This document shows positions 46,246-55,195 of a stretch of 64,000 bases of DNA, in pieces (the first letter of the stretch is position 1; each line of letters starts with the position of its first letter). The position numbers and the translations under genes are program-made. The stretch spans positions 1,502,001 through 1,566,000 of the forward strand of contig NZ_CP012159.1 in NCBI RefSeq assembly GCF_001189295.1. Direction: 5' to 3'. The DNA is from Chondromyces crocatus (GTDB lineage: Bacteria; Myxococcota_A; Polyangia; Polyangiales; Polyangiaceae). The notes under the pieces were generated by a model. That model did no database searches, was not told the DNA's origin, and saw nothing but the letters and a program-made list of their open reading frames with translations.

Positions 46246-49200
46246 ATGAGCCCGCTCGTCCCCGACTTCATCCTCCAGCAGGACGCTCTCGGCAAGACCG
46301 AGGGGAGCCTCACGGCGGCGGTCCTCATCGTCGACATCTCGGGTTTCACCGAGGTCACGGAACGCATGATGGAGCACGCCCGATCAGGGGCCGAGCTCCT
46401 TGCAGAGACGCTCCGGTTCTATTTCGATCCGCTGATCGCCGCCGTCCATCTGGCAGGTGGTTTCATCGTCGGCTTCGCGGGAGACTCTTTCACGGCGATT
46501 TTTCCGGAGACTCCCGAACGCAAGGTGGCGGAGTACACGCTCGGTGCGGCCATCGCGATGCGTCGTTTCTTCAACGAGCATCCAGAGCGGCAGACGCCAC
46601 ACGGAAGCTTCCCCTTCTCGTTCAAGCTGGCGATCACTTGGGGCCTGGTCGAGTGGGGAATCGTTCGTGTCTCCAATACACGCGCCTACCACCACTTCTT
46701 CGGCTCTGCGATTCAAGACTGCCTCTCGGTCATCCGGCACGCGCATCGGGGAGACATCCTGATCGACAGAGCGTTCTGCGATCGGATCCCACCAGCGAGC
46801 GCGAAGGCGGTGCAGGACGTCGCTGGAAGCTACAAGCTCAGCGCCGAAGTCAAGCTGGCCCCTCGGGATCCTGTTCCCCGTTCAGACGTTGCTGGCGATG
46901 GTGCTGCGTTCTTGCCGCCAGGTGTCACGGACATGCCCTTGGAGGGCGAGTTCCGCAATGTCAGCAGCGTGTTCCTGTCCTTCGACAACCTCCACAGCCT
47001 CCCGGAGCTGACGCGCCTCTTGCATGAGCTCGGAGAGCTGTATGGGGGCACCTTCACAGGGATCTACCTGGGTGACATGGGGATGAGCGCGCTGGTCCAT
47101 TTCGGTGCGCCGATTGCCCACGAAAACGATAACGATCGTGCGCTCGATTTTGCCCTCGAACTGAAGAAGCGCGGCCTTCGGTCAATGCGCCTCCGCGCCG
47201 GCATCACGCGTGACGTTCGCTATGCCGGTTTCAATGGCGGCACGGAGAGCCGAGAGTTTGCGTGCCTCGGGCGAGCGACGAATCTTGCGGCGCGTCTCGT
47301 CATGAAGGCGCCCTGGGGGGCGATCTGGGCTGACGAACAAGTCTTTCGAGCAAGCGAGACGAGTTATCAGTGGACCACTGAGAACATTTTTCGGTTCAAA
47401 GGGTTCGAGCTTCCCATTCTCGTCTATTCGCTCGAGCGACGGCGCATCTCGGTCCAGAAAGAGTTCTACGATCTCGGTCTGATCGGCCGTGAGTCCGAGC
47501 TCGAGCAAATCGGTCGCGGAATGCAGCCGATTTTTGAAGGTCGCTCGGCCGGTGTCGTTTACATCGAGGGCGAGCCTGGCCTTGGCAAGAGCTACCTCGT
47601 TCAGCGTTATCGTCACAAGCTGGAGGAGCAACAGGGAGAGCGTCCGTTTTTGTGGATCGACGCTCGGTGTGATCAGACCCTGCAAAGCTCACTCAATGCG
47701 TTCGAGTTCGCGCTGAAGGAATACTTCTGGGAGTCCTCGGCGATTGGTAAGGAGGAGAAACTCACCAATTTCGAGGATGCGCTGGAGTATCTGCTGGAGC
47801 GGCTGCCGGAGAGCCAGGCCGCACTACGCCGAGAGATCGAGCGAGCGAAGTCCATCTATGCCGCGCTGATTGGCATCCGATGGGACGACTCCCCCTATGA
47901 GCGCCTCCATCCGAAGCTCAGGTATACGAGCACGCTCTCTGCGCTGAGCTTCGTGTTCCTCGCCGAGTGCTCGCTTCAGCCCGTCATCCTTCATCTCGAG
48001 GACGCACACTGGGCCGACGAGGACTCTCTGGAGGCCGTTCGCGTCATCCTCCGGGCTTGTCGTGGGTTGCCGATCGCCGTGCTGATCACGACCCGGCGCA
48101 AAGACGACGGTACGCCCGTACGGATTCCGCTCGATCCAGGGACCGCCGAGCACGTCGTCGAACTCAAGCCCCTGTCCCGAGACCAGCTGCTGGCGCTCGC
48201 GGTTCCCTTCTTCGGAGGGCCGATGCCAGACATGCTGGCGACGCTGCTCTGCGAGACCGCGGGTGGTAACCCGTTCTTCGCACAGGAGATCCTCGCGTTC
48301 TGGCTCGAAGACGGGCGGTATGGGTCGAGTTCGAGTTCGATCTCCATCTCGAACACGTTCATGCCGCCGAAGAACGTCAACAGTCTTCTGATCTCGCGCC
48401 TGGATCGGCTGGACGCGCGAGTGAAGCAGACAATCGTGGCGGCCGCGGTGCTGGGTCGAGAATTCGATCTCCGTGTGCTTCGAAAGATGCTGCCCGACCA
48501 GTCGGTGCTCGAAGAGCACGTGCGCGTCGGAGAGGCGCAGTGCATCTGGTCCGGGATGAACGAGCATCGCTTCCAGTTCAGCAACGCCCTCCTGCGGAAC
48601 GCGGCGTACGAAATGCAGTCGCGCGCTCGTCTTCAGGAGCTGCATCGCCTGGCGGCGGAGGCCATCGAGGGGCTTTACGGAGAAGACCTCGAGGATCAAC
48701 TGGTGGCCCTTGGGCGGCACTGGCGCCGAGCTGGTAAGATCGACCATGCCCGGCGCTACTTCCTGGCGGGTGCCCGCAAAGCGGCTGCACGTTACGCTCA
48801 CGAAGAAGCGACTCGCCTCTACCGGGTCTATTTCAAGCTCTCACCCGATCCGACTCCCGAAAGTGTCGTCGTGAGGTACGAGTTCGCGAGAGATGTGCTG
48901 GAAGCCCGCGGCAGGTTCCAGGAGGCGCGCCAGGAGCACATTCGGGTGCTCACCGAGGCGCAAAAGCTGAGGGACCGCGCGACGGAAGCGCTCGGGTTCC
49001 TGGGTCTGGGCAGAGCCCACTGGGCGATGCAACAGCCCGACGAGGCACGCACCTACTGGGAGGAGGGGCTGATCGCTGCTCACGAAGGAGGAAACCTTCC
49101 GACCGAAGGCATGCTCCTCGGCAGCTTGGCCACCATCTACGCTCAGCAAGCACAGTTTGAAGTGGCGCGCGCCCACTACACACGCGCAATTACGATCGCA

Positions 49201-49347
49201 CGTCAGATAGGTAACCGCCGTGAGGAAGGGCGCCTCCTCACCGATCTGGCCAAGCTGCATCGACAGAGTGGAAGACTCGGCGATGCGGTTACATGTCAGG
49301 AACAAGCGGCAGCAATCGAGCGTGATCTGAGCGCGGGCGTCGCGTGA
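46246..49347 (+). CDS. Soluble-adenylyl-cyclase-like protein (two cyclase domains, AAA, TPR)
   Basis: 1033 residues from ATG 46246 (GAGG nine bases upstream). Two class III cyclase homology domains are in tandem: the first with VLIVDISGFTEVTE (metal Asp30) and GGFIVGFAGDSFTAIF (Asp80), the second with GDMGMSALVHFGAP and GRATNLAARL (transition-state Asn/Arg type). An NTPase follows (IGRESELEQIG, Walker A GEPGLGKS at about 442, HLEDAHWADEDS), then TPR-like repeats to the end. This order (CHD1-CHD2-AAA-TPR) and the opening VPDFIL ... VDISGFT match animal soluble adenylyl cyclase, which is stimulated by bicarbonate. cAMP production is inferred. No membrane segment. The next gene encodes a SulP transporter with a cyclic-nucleotide-binding domain. 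Confidence 0.9.
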   Translation: MSPLVPDFILQQDALGKTEGSLTAAVLIVDISGFTEVTERMMEHARSGAELLAETLRFYFDPLIAAVHLAGGFIVGFAGDSFTAIFPETPERKVAEYTLGAAIAMRRFFNEHPERQTPHGSFPFSFKLAITWGLVEWGIVRVSNTRAYHHFFGSAIQDCLSVIRHAHRGDILIDRAFCDRIPPASAKAVQDVAGSYKLSAEVKLAPRDPVPRSDVAGDGAAFLPPGVTDMPLEGEFRNVSSVFLSFDNLHSLPELTRLLHELGELYGGTFTGIYLGDMGMSALVHFGAPIAHENDNDRALDFALELKKRGLRSMRLRAGITRDVRYAGFNGGTESREFACLGRATNLAARLVMKAPWGAIWADEQVFRASETSYQWTTENIFRFKGFELPILVYSLERRRISVQKEFYDLGLIGRESELEQIGRGMQPIFEGRSAGVVYIEGEPGLGKSYLVQRYRHKLEEQQGERPFLWIDARCDQTLQSSLNAFEFALKEYFWESSAIGKEEKLTNFEDALEYLLERLPESQAALRREIERAKSIYAALIGIRWDDSPYERLHPKLRYTSTLSALSFVFLAECSLQPVILHLEDAHWADEDSLEAVRVILRACRGLPIAVLITTRRKDDGTPVRIPLDPGTAEHVVELKPLSRDQLLALAVPFFGGPMPDMLATLLCETAGGNPFFAQEILAFWLEDGRYGSSSSSISISNTFMPPKNVNSLLISRLDRLDARVKQTIVAAAVLGREFDLRVLRKMLPDQSVLEEHVRVGEAQCIWSGMNEHRFQFSNALLRNAAYEMQSRARLQELHRLAAEAIEGLYGEDLEDQLVALGRHWRRAGKIDHARRYFLAGARKAAARYAHEEATRLYRVYFKLSPDPTPESVVVRYEFARDVLEARGRFQEARQEHIRVLTEAQKLRDRATEALGFLGLGRAHWAMQQPDEARTYWEEGLIAAHEGGNLPTEGMLLGSLATIYAQQAQFEVARAHYTRAITIARQIGNRREEGRLLTDLAKLHRQSGRLGDAVTCQEQAAAIERDLSAGVA

Positions 49348-49430
49348 TCGCTCACGAGGCTCACCTGTCCCACCTCTGAACTTGCGTTGTCGGCGGTTTT
49401 GCCGAGAATCAGCGAGAGGTGTCCGGCGGC

Positions 49431-51677
49431 ATGGAAGAGCAGGCATCAAACACCGCGCCGCTGCCGGCGCAGGCTGGGTTTCTGACGAAGGTGTGGCGTT
49501 CGCGGCTGGTAGCTGCGCTCCTTGCCGGGTTCGTCTCCGGGACCTTGGTCGTCACGTTCGACATCTCCCTTGCGGCGGTCATCTTCACCGGGAACCTCGG
49601 CAATCGTCTCCCGCTCGGCATCGGTATCTTTCTGATCAGCTCCGTGGTCGTCGGAGCGATCGTTGCCTTCGGTAGCTCGTTTCGCGCAACGATCGCCGCG
49701 CCCCAGGAGGACACGTCCGTCATTCTCGCCTCCATGGCCACCGGCATCTCCGCCGGGGTCAAGGCGATCGATCCGGCGGGAGACCCGTTCCCTACCGTCG
49801 TCGCAGCGATTGCAGTCACTTCGGCCGTCACGGGTGCCTTCTTCCTGATCCTCGGCCTCTTGCGAGGAGGAGTCCTCGTCCGCTTCATCCCCTACCCGGT
49901 GGTGGGTGGCTTCCTTGCAGGCTGCGGATGGCTGCTCGTGCAGGGAGCGCTGACCGTCATGGTCGGAGAGCCAGTTGGCTTCGACAACGCAGCGACGCTG
50001 CTGACCACCCCGGATCTCACCAAGTGCATCCCGGGCCTGATCTTCGGCGTCCTGCTCACTGCGGCGCTCAGGAAGTACAACAAGTTCGGCATGCTCCCAG
50101 GCATGCTCGTCGGCTCGATCGGGCTGTTCTACGCGCTGGTCTACCTTTCCGGCTCGACGCTGGACGAAGCCATGGCGGCGGGCTGGTTGATCGGTCCCTT
50201 CCCCGAAGGCGCCCTGTGGCCCCCGCTGCAGCCCGCCGAGCTCGCGGAGGTTCACTGGTCCCTGATCTTCAAGCGCGCGTTCGACATCGCAGCCGTCTCG
50301 CTTCTCGCCACCATCACCATCCTTCTCAGCGCTTCAGGCGTTGAGCTGGCGACAGAGGAGGAGATCGATCTCGATCGCGAGCTACGCGCGACGGGCCTGG
50401 CGAACCTCTTCGGCGCGCTTGCTGGCGGCGTCGTCGGCTACATGTCGCTGCCCGAGTCGTCGATGAACCACAAGTCGGGTGCATATACCCGACTGACGGC
50501 CATCGTGGCGGTGCTCCTGAGCGCGCTCGTCCTCGTCATCGGCGCGGAATCCATCTCCAATGTCCCGCGCCCCGTCCTCGGCGGGCTGGTCGCCTTCCTC
50601 GGCTTCTCCTTCCTCTTCGAGACCGTCTACGAAGGCTGGTTTCGTCTACGCCGCGGTGAGTACCTCATCGTCATCGTCATCCTCTTGGTGATTGCCCTCG
50701 TCGGCTTTCTTCAGGGGGTGGCCGTCGGACTCGCCGTATCTCTCGTGCTGTTCGCGGTGAGCTACAGCCGCATCGAGGTCATTCGTAACGCGATTTCCGG
50801 CAGCAATCTGCGGAGCAATGTCGGTCGTAAGGCCAGCGAGGAGAAGATCCTCGATACCTGTGGTCCTCAGATCTACGTTCTCCAGCTGCAAGGATTCATC
50901 TTCTTCGGCACGGCCTACGGCCTTCTGGATCGAGCACAGCAGCGTATTCTCGACCCGACGCCGATGCCCGTCCGCTATCTGGTGCTGGACTTCCGGCATG
51001 TGAATGGGCTCGACTCCTCGGCTGTGGCCAGCTTTCAAAGGCTGCGAAGGATCGCCGAAAGCCATCAGGTCATGCTCATGCTGACCGAGGTCCCGCCCGA
51101 CATCCGGAACAGCCTCTCGCGCGGTGGAGTCGTCGTTGAGGGAGACCGCGTGTGTCGTGTCTTCTCCGATCTCGATCACGGCCTGGAAGCCTGTGAAAAT
51201 GAGCTGATCGTCGAGGCCCCGCCAACGACGATCCCTCCCCCCGTGCTGTCACGCGACCTCGCCGTGGTGTTCAATGGCCCCATGGAGGTCGTCCGCTTCC
51301 TCGGCTACCTCGATCGCCTCGAGCTCCCTGCGGGGTATGACCTGTTCCGTCAAGGAGACGCCTCGAAGGATCTCTACCTGATCGAATCCGGAGAGCTGAC
51401 CGCGTGGATCGCACTCGCTGGTAATCGGACCAAGCGCCTCAGAACGATGGGTCCGGGGACTGTGGTCGGAGAGTCGGGGCTCTACCTGGACGCAAAACGC
51501 TCTGCCACCGTGACGGCCAACGACGCAGCTGTCCTTTACAGACTCAGCTACGAGGCGCTGCAACGGCTCACGCTGGAGGCCCCAGAACTCGCGGCGGCGT
51601 TCCACGAGTTCGTGGCGCGTCTCCTCGCACAGCGCATTGTCGATTCGACTGCCGCCGTGAAGTCATTGTTCAACTGA
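49431..51677 (+). CDS. SulP anion transporter with STAS and cyclic-nucleotide-binding domains
   Basis: 748 residues from ATG 49431 (GTG 49419 is an alternative). The N-terminal ~460 residues are the hydrophobic SulP membrane domain (AALLAGFVSGTLVVTFDISL, YPVVGGFLAGCGWLL, GLANLFGALAGGVVGYMSLP). A STAS domain follows (YVLQLQGFIFFGTAYGLLDR, LVLDFRHVNGLDSSAVASFQ). The last ~110 residues are a CRP-type cyclic-nucleotide-binding domain (LFRQGDASKDLYLIESGELT, GPGTVVGESGLYLDAKRSAT); the phosphate cassette reads GESGLYLDAKRSAT, close to the consensus GE-x-AL-x4-RxA. SulP proteins carry sulfate, bicarbonate or dicarboxylates; which one cannot be read. It lies 83 bp after the cyclase gene. Confidence 0.92.
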   Translation: MEEQASNTAPLPAQAGFLTKVWRSRLVAALLAGFVSGTLVVTFDISLAAVIFTGNLGNRLPLGIGIFLISSVVVGAIVAFGSSFRATIAAPQEDTSVILASMATGISAGVKAIDPAGDPFPTVVAAIAVTSAVTGAFFLILGLLRGGVLVRFIPYPVVGGFLAGCGWLLVQGALTVMVGEPVGFDNAATLLTTPDLTKCIPGLIFGVLLTAALRKYNKFGMLPGMLVGSIGLFYALVYLSGSTLDEAMAAGWLIGPFPEGALWPPLQPAELAEVHWSLIFKRAFDIAAVSLLATITILLSASGVELATEEEIDLDRELRATGLANLFGALAGGVVGYMSLPESSMNHKSGAYTRLTAIVAVLLSALVLVIGAESISNVPRPVLGGLVAFLGFSFLFETVYEGWFRLRRGEYLIVIVILLVIALVGFLQGVAVGLAVSLVLFAVSYSRIEVIRNAISGSNLRSNVGRKASEEKILDTCGPQIYVLQLQGFIFFGTAYGLLDRAQQRILDPTPMPVRYLVLDFRHVNGLDSSAVASFQRLRRIAESHQVMLMLTEVPPDIRNSLSRGGVVVEGDRVCRVFSDLDHGLEACENELIVEAPPTTIPPPVLSRDLAVVFNGPMEVVRFLGYLDRLELPAGYDLFRQGDASKDLYLIESGELTAWIALAGNRTKRLRTMGPGTVVGESGLYLDAKRSATVTANDAAVLYRLSYEALQRLTLEAPELAAAFHEFVARLLAQRIVDSTAAVKSLFN

Positions 51678-51726
51678 ATCATCGCCGATGACCTCGATGC
51701 TCGGGCTCTGAAGATCTGGGCCTGGC

Positions 51727-51757
51727 TTGCACGGCTGCGGCCGTACTGGCATATATC
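51727..51757 (+). promoter_or_regulatory. Candidate -35/-10 promoter before the DHS-like gene
   Basis: TTGCAC (51727-51732) and an AT-rich CATATATC block (51750-51757) separated by about 17 bases, the only such block in an otherwise GC-rich gap. The ATG at 51762 would lie at or near the transcription start, so the message could be leaderless, or translation may begin at the GTG about 85 bases later, which has GGAGG before it. Confidence 0.35.
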
Positions 51758-51761
51758 GCCC

Positions 51762-53054
51762 ATGTCATCCAGTACCCCTTGCCGAGAACCCGGGCAGACC
51801 CAATCCGCTTCGACGTCAGGTCGACTGGTGGAGGTCCGCCGTGTGGACGAGTGCAATACGCTCGGCGAGATCTTCATGAGCTGTTTGCCCGCTTTCGGCG
51901 GCGCATACCTGCGGCGCATCTATACGATCCTCGACGAAGCGATTGGAAGCGGCTGTCCGATGACCCTCGCGGTTGCGGGGCCTGTCACGGTGTCCGGACA
52001 GCACCAGGCCTGGCTCATCCCGCTGCTCGAGACCGGATGGGTCGGCTACCTCAGCACGACCGATGCGGTGTGCTACCACGATGGCCATCGGAGTCTCGAC
52101 GCGCACCGGCAGGGTGCGATTCGTGAGGTGCCGATCTTCGGCGACGATGGAGCGCTGCGTGACGAGCGCATGATCCGCGTCACGGACATGGCATTTCCGG
52201 AGGACGTCCTGCTCGATCAGGACACCTTTCTCACGGCCCATCTGGCCCAGCCCGAGTTCCAGAAGAAGATGACCGGGACCGAGCTACGCTTCCTGCTCGG
52301 GCGCATCTACGCGCAGCAGGAGCGCAAGCACAGCCTCCCGCGAGGGTTGCTGGCGACGTGCCATGACATGGCCATTCCCATCTTCGTGGGGGCCACGGCG
52401 GATGGCAGCGTGTTCTTGAACTCGATGAAGCTGTGGGCAATGAAACAAGCGGGCATCATCGACCACTATGAGCTGGACATCGATTTGCACGCCGAGGTCT
52501 TCGAGGCATGCGCCTACCATTATTGGGGCCTGTTCGAGAGCCCGATAAAAGCGCTTGGGACGATCATCCTCGGCGGTGGCGTTCCCAAGAACTTCAATCT
52601 TCAGCCCGAGCCAGCTCTGGGGCAGGTTCTGGGTCTGCCCGACATCAGTGGTTACCGCTTCGATGTCCAGATCGTCACGGCACCTCCCACGGATGGCTCC
52701 TTGTCGTCATGCACTCCCGGCGAGGCCGTTACCTGGGGCAAGGTAGACCGGGACACCTACGTTCAGACGACCGAGGGCATGCAGGCCGACTACTCGGCGC
52801 TGATGCCGTTCCTCGTGAAGGCGCTTCTGGAGAATCGCGATCGCTACGCCCGCTGGGCGGAGCGGATGGGGGAAGAAGCTCTCTTCCGCGAGCATCCCAA
52901 GGCACGTGGGTACCTGCGCCCGCGCGAAGGCTATCGCCTCTTCGAGCGCCGGGAAGCGCTCTCGCAGCGGTTGCTCGCCGAGGTCAAGAAGAACGGGGAT
53001 TGGCTGTTGAGCACATTGCAGTCTCCCACGGTCGTGGCAGGTACGACCAAGTGA
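51762..53054 (+). CDS. Deoxyhypusine synthase-family enzyme
   Basis: 430 residues. Members of this family move the aminobutyl group of spermidine; bacterial ones often make homospermidine or related polyamines, as most bacteria lack eIF5A. Visible: AVAGPVTVSGQHQAWLIPLL, YLSTTDAVCYHDGHR, LGTIILGGGVPKN and the catalytic-lysine motif GEAVTWGKV (Lys327, equivalent to the DHS active-site Lys in AVSWGK). The NAD-binding Gly cluster GGG is intact. The acceptor is unknown. It ends 185 bp from a convergent polyamine ABC operon. The N-terminal 25 residues look non-conserved, so the start may be later (GTG in VRRVDE). Confidence 0.85.
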   Translation: MSSSTPCREPGQTQSASTSGRLVEVRRVDECNTLGEIFMSCLPAFGGAYLRRIYTILDEAIGSGCPMTLAVAGPVTVSGQHQAWLIPLLETGWVGYLSTTDAVCYHDGHRSLDAHRQGAIREVPIFGDDGALRDERMIRVTDMAFPEDVLLDQDTFLTAHLAQPEFQKKMTGTELRFLLGRIYAQQERKHSLPRGLLATCHDMAIPIFVGATADGSVFLNSMKLWAMKQAGIIDHYELDIDLHAEVFEACAYHYWGLFESPIKALGTIILGGGVPKNFNLQPEPALGQVLGLPDISGYRFDVQIVTAPPTDGSLSSCTPGEAVTWGKVDRDTYVQTTEGMQADYSALMPFLVKALLENRDRYARWAERMGEEALFREHPKARGYLRPREGYRLFERREALSQRLLAEVKKNGDWLLSTLQSPTVVAGTTK

Positions 53055-53062
53055 GAGGCACG

Positions 53063-53088
53063 GGCCCCGCGGCAAGCGCTGCGGGGCC
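53063..53088. terminator. Hairpin after the DHS-like gene
   Basis: GGCCCCGCGGC-AAGC-GCTGCGGGGCC: an 11-bp stem with one G-T wobble and a tetraloop, eight bases after the stop codon. It lacks a T-run, so it may act with the stronger hairpin further on. Confidence 0.55.
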
Positions 53089-53170
53089 GCTCTCGAAATC
53101 TTCCAGGGCTCCCTTCCTCTGCCCTTGCAGGGATGGGCACGGGGGCGAGACTTCAGCGTGCTGATGAGCG

Positions 53171-53205
53171 AACAGCCCGCGGCAGTGGGGTCGCCGCGGG
53201 CTGTT
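53171..53205. terminator. Bidirectional intrinsic terminator
   Basis: AACAGCCCGCGGC (53171-53183), nine-base loop, GCCGCGGGCTGTT (53193-53205): a perfect 13-bp stem flanked by A on the left and T on the right, so it can end transcription from both the DHS-like gene and the convergent pot operon. Confidence 0.85.
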
Positions 53206-53239
53206 TCCGGGGCTCAAGAGAGAGGAGGGCTGCTGCGCG

Positions 53240-54373
53240 TCAGTGCGCCTTGACCGCCGTCCAGGTCTCGTCGAACAGCTTCACGTTCTCCCCGAGATCA
53301 CGGTGGTACTCCAAGCGAGGCAACAGTGCCGCCGGCGGGTACATCGCCGGATTCTGTTGATCCTCTTGCGGCACATGAGCCTTCGCTGCAGCGTTCGGGG
53401 TCGCATACTGGGTGAACGCGCTCAGCCGAGCACCGACCTCCGGCTCGAGGATGAAGTTGATGAACTTGTAGCCGCCCTCAGCATTCGGGGCGCGTCGGGT
53501 CATCATCATCGCGTCGATCCACATCACCCCACCTTCGTTGGGGGTGACGAAAGCGAGGCGATCCTTGTCTTCGTTGACCTCTTTGAGGGCGTCGCCATTC
53601 CAGACGACAGCGATGTCTGCCGAGCCGCTCTTGACGTCCTGCACTGCGCCGACGCCGCCCTTGAAGCCCAGGCACTTGGAATTCGCCTTCGCCTCTTGCA
53701 GCACCTTTCCAGCTTCCCGGACCTCTGCAGGATTCGTCGTGTTGGTCGAGTATCCCTTGTACTTGAGTGTCACGCCCAACATGTCCCGCATCTCGTCGAG
53801 CAAGATGAAGGTGCCGGCGACCTTTTTCGGATCGAGGATTGCGCCCCAGGAAGGCTCGAAATTGGGCAGCTTCTTCTTGTCGTACATGAGCCCGACGGTG
53901 CCCCACTGATACGGGGCCACATACTTGTTGCCCTCGTCGAAGTTCGGACCCGAGAACTGCGTATCGAGGTTCTTCAGGTTGGGGATCTTCGAATGGTCGA
54001 GCGGGCGAAGGAGATTCTTTCGCACGAGGCGTGGTGTCGCCCAGCTGGCGGCAACGACGACGTCATATTGACTGTCGGCGCCTCCATAGGAGAGCTTGGT
54101 CTCCATCTCCTCGGAGGATTCATAGGTCGTGATCCGCAATCGTACATCGGCCGACTTCTCAAAGTCGGTGACCATCTTGTCTTCGATGTATTCTGCGAAA
54201 ATCAGCAGCGAAACCTCGGTAGGAGCTTTCGCGCTCGCTGTCGCCGTCGAGCCGGCAGCCGCCGTATCCGACGGGGCTCGCGTTTCTTCTTTGGATTTGT
54301 TGCTGCAGCCAGCCAGTACAGAGAGACTGACGAGCCCAGCGACTGCGGCTGGCTTGTAGTGCTTTCGCTGCAT
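53240..54373 (-). CDS. potD: Spermidine/putrescine-binding lipoprotein
   Basis: 377 residues. Lipobox LAGC (Cys23), then a Ser/Thr/Ala linker and a PotD-type binding domain: LLIFAEYIEDKMVTDFEKS, YDVVVAASWATPRLVRKNLL, VAPYQWGTVGLMYDKKKLP, WGAILDPKKVAGTF and NEGGVMWIDAMMM, FINFILEPEV. It delivers polyamine to the PotBC permease at the inner membrane. Last gene of the potABCD operon, 3 bp after potC. Specificity (putrescine, spermidine or other) cannot be decided from the sequence. Confidence 0.93.
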   Translation of the reverse strand: MQRKHYKPAAVAGLVSLSVLAGCSNKSKEETRAPSDTAAAGSTATASAKAPTEVSLLIFAEYIEDKMVTDFEKSADVRLRITTYESSEEMETKLSYGGADSQYDVVVAASWATPRLVRKNLLRPLDHSKIPNLKNLDTQFSGPNFDEGNKYVAPYQWGTVGLMYDKKKLPNFEPSWGAILDPKKVAGTFILLDEMRDMLGVTLKYKGYSTNTTNPAEVREAGKVLQEAKANSKCLGFKGGVGAVQDVKSGSADIAVVWNGDALKEVNEDKDRLAFVTPNEGGVMWIDAMMMTRRAPNAEGGYKFINFILEPEVGARLSAFTQYATPNAAAKAHVPQEDQQNPAMYPPAALLPRLEYHRDLGENVKLFDETWTAVKAH

Positions 54374-54376
54374 AAC

Positions 54377-55195
54377 CTAGTCCCTCTTCCAGCGGGTGAG
54401 GCGTTCCAGGGTGAGTACGAGTACCACGGTCCCCAGTACGAGCAGCGTAGACACCGCAAACAGATCCGTACGGAGGCCTCGCATTTGCGAGTGGTAGACG
54501 TAGATTGGAAGTGTGGACGAGCTTGGCCCGCATGTAAAGAAGCTGATGACAAAATCGTCCAGCGACAGAGTGAACGCCAGCATCGCGCCACCAACGATCG
54601 CAGGCCAGAGCAACGGCAGCGTTACACGATGGAAGTGGTACCAGGAACTCGCGTAGAGGTCGCGTGCAGCCTCACTCAGTGTGGGACCCATCAAGACGAG
54701 TCTGCTTCGAACAACGAGCGCCACGAAGGCAATCTGGAACGTCACGTGGCCAATGATCATCGCCGACATTCCGAGATTGAATGAAGGCGACACGAATCGA
54801 AGCAAATTGAATCCGACGATCAATGCTGCTGCGACGATGATATCTGGAGTAATCACCGGGACGTCGACGGCGATTTGCAGAAGCTTGCTCACCGACGAGG
54901 GCCATGGGAAGCGCTGCATTCCGAGCGCCAGCATCGTCCCCAGAATGGTCGACACGATCGTCGACGTGACGCCGAGGACGAGCGTATTCATCGTCGCCTC
55001 GCGGACTTCCCAGGCGCGCCGGTTCGTCTCGGGATCTGCCAGCAGCTGGGCATACCAGCGCAAGGAGAACCCCGCCCAGACCGAGCCTTTCTCGGCAGCG
55101 TTGAACGAGTACAACGCCACCGCCATCAGCGGCGCGTAGAGGAGCAGGAAGCCGACGCAGACGGCGATGGGGGTGAGCTTGCCCCACCGTTTCAC
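54377..55195 (-). CDS. potC: Polyamine ABC transporter permease PotC
   Basis: 272 residues from GTG 55195, which overlaps the potB stop (GTGA). Six hydrophobic helices beginning IAVCVGFLLLYAPLMAVALY; the EAA loop that contacts the ATPase is SEAARDLYASSWYHFHRVTL. The segment FTLSLDDFVISFFTCG is strongly typical of PotC. The reading frame upstream of the GTG is open but antisense-like and not conserved. Confidence 0.94.
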   Translation of the reverse strand: MKRWGKLTPIAVCVGFLLLYAPLMAVALYSFNAAEKGSVWAGFSLRWYAQLLADPETNRRAWEVREATMNTLVLGVTSTIVSTILGTMLALGMQRFPWPSSVSKLLQIAVDVPVITPDIIVAAALIVGFNLLRFVSPSFNLGMSAMIIGHVTFQIAFVALVVRSRLVLMGPTLSEAARDLYASSWYHFHRVTLPLLWPAIVGGAMLAFTLSLDDFVISFFTCGPSSSTLPIYVYHSQMRGLRTDLFAVSTLLVLGTVVLVLTLERLTRWKRD

